This document shows, piece by piece, positions 23,806 to 26,825 of a DNA stretch of 26,825 nt. Under the pieces are notes generated by a model, which was not told the DNA's origin, searched no databases, and saw nothing but the letters and a program-made list of their open reading frames with translations. Positions within the stretch are counted from its first letter, which is position 1; every line of letters starts with the position of its first letter. Location of the stretch: assembly GCA_044426355.1 (NCBI GenBank), contig JAWXUO010000029.1:1-26825 (forward strand), given 5' to 3'. A program made the position numbers and the translations under genes. The DNA is from CAYJLC01 sp044426355. GTDB lineage: Bacteria > Bacillota > Clostridia > Oscillospirales > Butyricicoccaceae.

Positions 23806-24183
23806 TTAAGTCACCATATCTACATCGCTGTATTCACTTTCTAGTTCTAAATATACAATAACTCTGTTTGGAAGACACGCAATTACACCTAAATTTGAAG
23901 TTAAAGCGTGGTGTGCAACACAAATTTTATCAGGACAGTCAGCAGATTCCATATACACTTTACCATCTTCTATAACTAATAAATTTGTACCTATATCATT
24001 AATTTCTACCTTTTGATTTTCGTGTAAACTATACGTTCCATAAATAATACCATCAGCCTCAACGACAACTTTATCTGTTATATCACTATTTTTATTGCCA
24101 AAATACAAAGCAATACTTGAGGCAATACACACACATATAAGCGAGGAAATATAGATAATATCAGCTTTTTTTACATATTTCAT
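23806..24183 (-). CDS. NusG domain II-containing membrane-anchored protein
   Basis: A 125-residue protein. One N-terminal membrane helix (about 8-27) is followed by a small extracytoplasmic beta domain. The signature ESADCPDKICVAHHAL...LGVIACLPNRVIVYL at about 79-112 is typical of the NusG_II family, including the conserved CPDKxC pair (Cys83, Cys88) and CLPN. Despite the name, these proteins are not transcription factors and their role is unknown. The ribosome binding site is TTGGAG at suitable spacing. It sits between a DUF896 gene and the Gx-transporter gene. Confidence 0.85.
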   Translation of the reverse strand: MKYVKKADIIYISSLICVCIASSIALYFGNKNSDITDKVVVEADGIIYGTYSLHENQKVEINDIGTNLLVIEDGKVYMESADCPDKICVAHHALTSNLGVIACLPNRVIVYLELESEYSDVDMVT

Positions 24184-24221
24184 TAAATTTCTCCAATGTA
24201 AATCATTAGTACTATTTAAAC

Positions 24222-24425
24222 CTACTTTTTGTTTAAAGGTGTTTTGTTTCCGTCACCGTCCATTACATAAGTATTGTCTAAAGTTTGCTTTAAATTATCA
24301 CGAAAACCTTTTATATAATCAGCACGTAAAGCATCACGTTCAGCAGTTTCTTCGTCTGTTAAACCTTCAGTTTTAGCTTTTTTTGCAAGCTCGTTTATAC
24401 GAATAATTTTTTCATCTATAGCCAT
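24222..24425 (-). CDS. DUF896 (YnzC-like) small protein
   Basis: A 67-residue soluble protein. RINELAKKAKTEGLTDEE at 9-26 and LRADYIKGFRDNLKQTLDN at 33-51 form the two-helix hairpin typical of DUF896/YnzC. The family is widespread in Bacillota and its function is not established. GGGAGT precedes the ATG and lies within the end of the ArsC-like gene three bases upstream, so it is cotranscribed and probably coupled. Confidence 0.88.
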   Translation of the reverse strand: MAIDEKIIRINELAKKAKTEGLTDEETAERDALRADYIKGFRDNLKQTLDNTYVMDGDGNKTPLNKK

Positions 24426-24428
24426 TTT

Positions 24429-24770
24429 TTACTCCCATTTCTCCCAAATTTCTGGGCAAAAACCAACAGTCGCAAATTTTCCATTACGAACGATTGGTGT
24501 TTTAAATAATTTTGGATTTTCTAAAAGTTTAGCCTCTTTTTCTTCGTCATATGCAAGATAGGCTATAAAACTTTTTTCGTATTCTTTTGATTTTTCGTCA
24601 ACAAGGCACTCAAAACCACCAACGGCACGTTTAACGTTTTGATATTCTCCGTTGCTCATACCAAATTTATCTACTTCGATAAATTGAAATTTTACATTTC
24701 GTTCTTTAAAATATCTCTGTGCTTTTTTTGTGTCAAAGCACTTATTTTTTCCAAAAATTTGAATATTCAT
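24429..24770 (-). CDS. ArsC/Spx-family thioredoxin-fold protein
   Basis: A 113-residue protein of the ArsC/Spx family. The N-terminal IQIFGKNKCFDTKKAQRYF places a single cysteine (Cys11) at the family's active position, with no CXXC pair, so it is unlike the B. subtilis Spx redox switch. KTPIVRNGKFATVGF near the C-terminus is the cis-proline region of the fold. True arsenate reductase activity is doubtful because no ars genes are near. Redox or regulatory roles are equally possible. GAGGT precedes the ATG; pyrC ends two bases upstream and DUF896 begins three bases downstream. Confidence 0.82.
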   Translation of the reverse strand: MNIQIFGKNKCFDTKKAQRYFKERNVKFQFIEVDKFGMSNGEYQNVKRAVGGFECLVDEKSKEYEKSFIAYLAYDEEKEAKLLENPKLFKTPIVRNGKFATVGFCPEIWEKWE

Positions 24771-24772
24771 AA

Positions 24773-26032
24773 TTAACCTCTGTATATTATTTTATCGCCC
24801 ATAACAGTTGCAATAATTTTACCTTTTAGTGGAATACTCGAAAAAGGAGTATTGCTAGATTTTGAATAAAAATCATCATAAATCATAGTTTCTGCTGTAG
24901 AATAGACAACTATTTCGCTTTTGTTTTTAACTTTTAAAGCTTTTTTCTTTAAATTATAAAGTTTTGCAGGTTTTACTGTCATTTTTTCTACAAGTTGCAT
25001 TAAAGTCATATGCTCACAAAGATTCGTATAACATACAGAAAAAGCAGTTTCAAGCCCTATAATTCCAGATGGACATTGTAAGAATTGACGTGATTTTTCC
25101 TCAGTAGAATGTGGTGCGTGGTCTGTCGCAATCATGTCTATAGTACCATCTTTTAAGCCTTTTATTAAAGCTTGTCTATCTTCTTCACGACGTAAAGGTG
25201 GGTTCATTTTTGCATTTGCTCCACAAATTTTAAGGTCATCTTCTGTTAATGCAAGATGATGTGGGGTAACTTCTGCGAAAATTTTTGCACCCTGTTTTTT
25301 ACCAAATTTAATTAAAGCGACACTTTCTTTTGTGCTAATATGTTGGAAATTTACTCGAGCTTTTGTTGATATAGCAAGTGCAATATCACGTGCAACAGCT
25401 ACAGATTCTGATTCAGGCGTCGCACCTTTTATGCCTAAAAATTCAGCGTAGGCACTTTCAAAATTCACTCCAGGCTCGTGTATAAGGCTCGTGTCTTCTT
25501 CGTGTAAACTTATCGGAACGTTAAGTTCTTTTGCGATTTTCATAGCATCATAGCTAGTTTTCGCATCTTTTATATAAATTCCGTCGTCTGTAAAACCAAC
25601 AGCTCCCATATCACGAAGTTTTTTGAAATCTGTAATATCTCGACCGTTAAAACCAGTAGTAATAGTTGCACATTGTAAAACATTTATAGGTGCTTTTGCG
25701 TTTATTTCTAAAATATTTGCAAGGTTTTCTTCGTCATCAATAACAGGATTTGTATTTGCCATACAAACAACGGTAGTAAAACCACCAGCTGCAGCTGACA
25801 ATGCACCAGTTTCTACGGTTTCTTTATGTTCGCCACCAGGGGTTCTAAAATGCACGTGAGCATCTATAAATCCTGGAGAAACAAAGCAGTTTGTAGCATC
25901 AAGTACTTCGCAATCTGCAGTGATATTTTCTGAAATTTCGACGATAATTCCTTTGTCATTTACTAAAATATCAAGTTTTTCTTGTATTTTTGTGTATGGG
26001 TCGACAATTGTTCCATTTTTTATGAGTAACAT
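24773..26032 (-). CDS. pyrC: Dihydroorotase, type I
   Basis: Zinc amidohydrolase that closes carbamoyl aspartate to dihydroorotate, the step before PyrD. The product is 419 residues, in the range of class I enzymes. PGFIDAHVHFRTPGG holds metal ligands His59 and His61. GFTDDGIYI near 150 is the Asp-containing segment found in class I bacterial enzymes. PISLHEED and VNFQHIS carry further ligand histidines, and TDHAPHS holds the catalytic Asp304. AAGGAG precedes the ATG. It lies 11 bases after the DUF1294 gene and 2 bases before the ArsC-like gene, in an operon that converges on the main pyr operon. It shows none of the attenuator elements seen before pyrF. Confidence 0.96.
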   Translation of the reverse strand: MLLIKNGTIVDPYTKIQEKLDILVNDKGIIVEISENITADCEVLDATNCFVSPGFIDAHVHFRTPGGEHKETVETGALSAAAGGFTTVVCMANTNPVIDDEENLANILEINAKAPINVLQCATITTGFNGRDITDFKKLRDMGAVGFTDDGIYIKDAKTSYDAMKIAKELNVPISLHEEDTSLIHEPGVNFESAYAEFLGIKGATPESESVAVARDIALAISTKARVNFQHISTKESVALIKFGKKQGAKIFAEVTPHHLALTEDDLKICGANAKMNPPLRREEDRQALIKGLKDGTIDMIATDHAPHSTEEKSRQFLQCPSGIIGLETAFSVCYTNLCEHMTLMQLVEKMTVKPAKLYNLKKKALKVKNKSEIVVYSTAETMIYDDFYSKSSNTPFSSIPLKGKIIATVMGDKIIYRG

Positions 26033-26043
26033 TTTAATCTCCT

Positions 26044-26367
26044 TTAATTAAGCCAAACGATTATAAAACCTATAAAAAGTATAATTTGCGATATGAAAAT
26101 TATAGGCAAACCTATCATAAATCTTTTGTGTAGTGTTTTATGGCGAATTGAGTTCATCGTGATATATTCTGCTAAAGCTCCACCCAAAATTGCTAGTGTA
26201 AACAGAGTTTTTTCTGGAACTCTACTTTGATTAGTTTCAGCGAATTTTTTATCCAAAATCACAATTATTGGAGTTATAATTGATACAATAATAATAAAAC
26301 CAACTAAAAGTAAAAACACATCGCCTCGTGTTACTTGGAAAATTACTTCGTCTGCATTTTTAAACAT
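26044..26367 (-). CDS. DUF1294 membrane protein
   Basis: A 107-residue protein with hydrophobic segments at about 16-37, 55-70 and 84-105. The family signature is visible: RVPEKTLFTLAILGGALAEY followed by RHKTLHKRFMIGLP. Its function is unknown. GAGGT lies seven bases before the ATG. It is the first gene of the run leading to pyrC and xth. I found no convincing promoter in the 74 bp between it and the acidic-protein gene upstream, so transcription may enter by read-through. Confidence 0.85.
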   Translation of the reverse strand: MFKNADEVIFQVTRGDVFLLLVGFIIIVSIITPIIVILDKKFAETNQSRVPEKTLFTLAILGGALAEYITMNSIRHKTLHKRFMIGLPIIFISQIILFIGFIIVWLN

Positions 26368-26387
26368 TTATATACCTCATAGTGCAT

Positions 26388-26423
26388 AAAAGCACCATAA
26401 AGACTAATCTCTATGGAGCTTTT
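26388..26423 (-). terminator. Hairpin after the acidic-protein gene, probable weak terminator
   Basis: On the minus strand AAAAGCTCCATAGAGA pairs with TCTTTATGGTGCTTTT (one mismatch, one G-U) around TTAG. The trailing T run is short (TTTTATG), so some read-through into DUF1294-pyrC is likely. A nested GTGC-ATAAAA-GCAC palindrome overlaps its end. Confidence 0.55.
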
Positions 26424-26441
26424 AAAAAAATAAATTAATTT

Positions 26442-26825
26442 TTATTTGTCTTTGTTTAATAATTTGATAAGTTCCTCTGAAATACCATATTTTCTAAGGT
26501 CGTCATCTGGAAGATGATTATCTATAGGTTCAGGATATTCTAGAGTTTGAGATTCTTGTGGAGGACAGTAAATTTCATCATCAGCAGAAGCGATAGGGTC
26601 TGCTGTAAAAGATGTTAATACTTCGTAGTTTTCTATAATTTCTGGAGTTTCTTCCATTTGTGGTACAGAAAAAGCAACGTCTATATCAGGAATTATTAAA
26701 GTATCTTCGTCATCAGTATCGAAAGTTTCCATAGTAGGAACTTCGATTTCTTCTTCGATAGTTTCTTCGACTTCCATAGTAGGAACTTCAATTTCTTCTT
26801 CGATAGTTTCTTCAACTTCCATAGT
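26442..26825 (-). CDS. Acidic repeat protein, C-terminal part (N-terminus outside window)
   Basis: At least 127 residues are seen, open to the window edge. The first visible codon (Thr) continues the repeat phase, so the Met at 26822 is internal and the gene is partial. Two full copies of the 15-residue repeat MEVEETIEEEIEVPT are visible, followed by an acidic, low-complexity stretch (ETFDTDDEDTLIIPDID). It ends in a short more ordered tail, DDLRKYGISEELIKLLNKDK. There are no membrane segments or catalytic motifs. I do not recognise the family. The acidic repeats suggest a flexible linker or a protein-binding region, but that is inference. Confidence 0.7.
   Translation of the reverse strand, partial: TMEVEETIEEEIEVPTMEVEETIEEEIEVPTMETFDTDDEDTLIIPDIDVAFSVPQMEETPEIIENYEVLTSFTADPIASADDEIYCPPQESQTLEYPEPIDNHLPDDDLRKYGISEELIKLLNKDK
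26729..26825 (-). repeat. 45-bp tandem repeat inside the acidic-protein gene
   Basis: CCATAGTAGGAACTTC (plus-strand text) recurs at 26729 and 26774, and CCATAGT starts again at 26819, a strict 45-bp period. Copies differ at a few synonymous positions. The array continues beyond the window. Confidence 0.9.

Noticed and set aside
1..26825. CRISPR array, insertion sequence, tRNA or rRNA
   Set aside because: No regularly spaced repeats apart from the coding 45-bp array, no transposase motifs, and no cloverleaf or rRNA stretches were found in the intergenic regions.
26729..26825. The 45-bp repeats as a CRISPR-like or regulatory array
   Set aside because: The repeats are contiguous, in frame with the acidic protein, and without spacers, so they are protein-coding repeats.

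Overview
The window is low-GC (roughly one third G+C), tightly packed bacterial chromosome. The set of families points to an anaerobic member of the Bacillota, class Clostridia: class 1B dihydroorotate dehydrogenase (PyrD with PyrK), a pyrF-carA-carB-pyrK-pyrD operon, the NusG-domain-II/Gx-transporter pair, DUF896 (YnzC-like), DUF378, and AGGAGG-type ribosome binding sites. This is inference from gene content; there is no rRNA or other marker to name a genus. I saw no tRNA, rRNA, insertion sequence, CRISPR array or intact prophage.

Layout. 1-1099 (-): the N-terminal 366 codons of purA. 1236-3961 (+): rpsO then pnp, with a possible S15-type leader before rpsO and a long imperfect hairpin between the two genes. 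3978-4959 (-): rplS behind an L19-type leader, then an HD-domain hydrolase. 4970-7505 (-): an RluA-family pseudouridine synthase coupled to a MurJ/SpoVB-type lipid flippase. 7494-9293 (-): an M16 zinc peptidase followed by a cytoplasmic zinc phospholipase-C-like protein. 9476-10174 (+): a lone endolysin-like amidase with its own consensus-like promoter. 10291-14047: a carbohydrate-acid module, with a ROK regulator (-) divergent from a zinc-dependent polyol/aldonate dehydrogenase and a GntP-family permease (+). 14101-15309: ispE (-) and a small DUF378 membrane protein (+). 15418-22568 (+): the pyrimidine operon pyrF-carA-carB-pyrK-pyrD. 22566-26367 (-): a run of seven close genes, DUF1294, pyrC, an ArsC/Spx-like protein, DUF896, a NusG-II protein, a Gx transporter and exonuclease III. 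26442-26825 (-): the C-terminal part of an acidic protein with 45-bp tandem repeats.

The most interesting part is the leader of the pyrimidine operon. A perfect consensus promoter (TTGACA, 17 bp, TATAAT) is followed by a transcript start that would read AAUUUG. Next come a strong Shine-Dalgarno, a 24-codon leader peptide full of U-rich Phe/Tyr/Leu codons, and an intrinsic terminator whose 5' arm contains the peptide's stop codon. pyrF starts 23 nt after the terminator's T run. I see no PyrR-binding loop. The arrangement closely resembles the UTP-sensing, translation-coupled attenuation of the enterobacterial pyrBI operon, which is unexpected in a Bacillota genome where PyrR attenuation is the usual scheme. 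Pyrimidine synthesis is otherwise split: pyrC lies nearby in a different operon, and pyrB and pyrE are not in the window.
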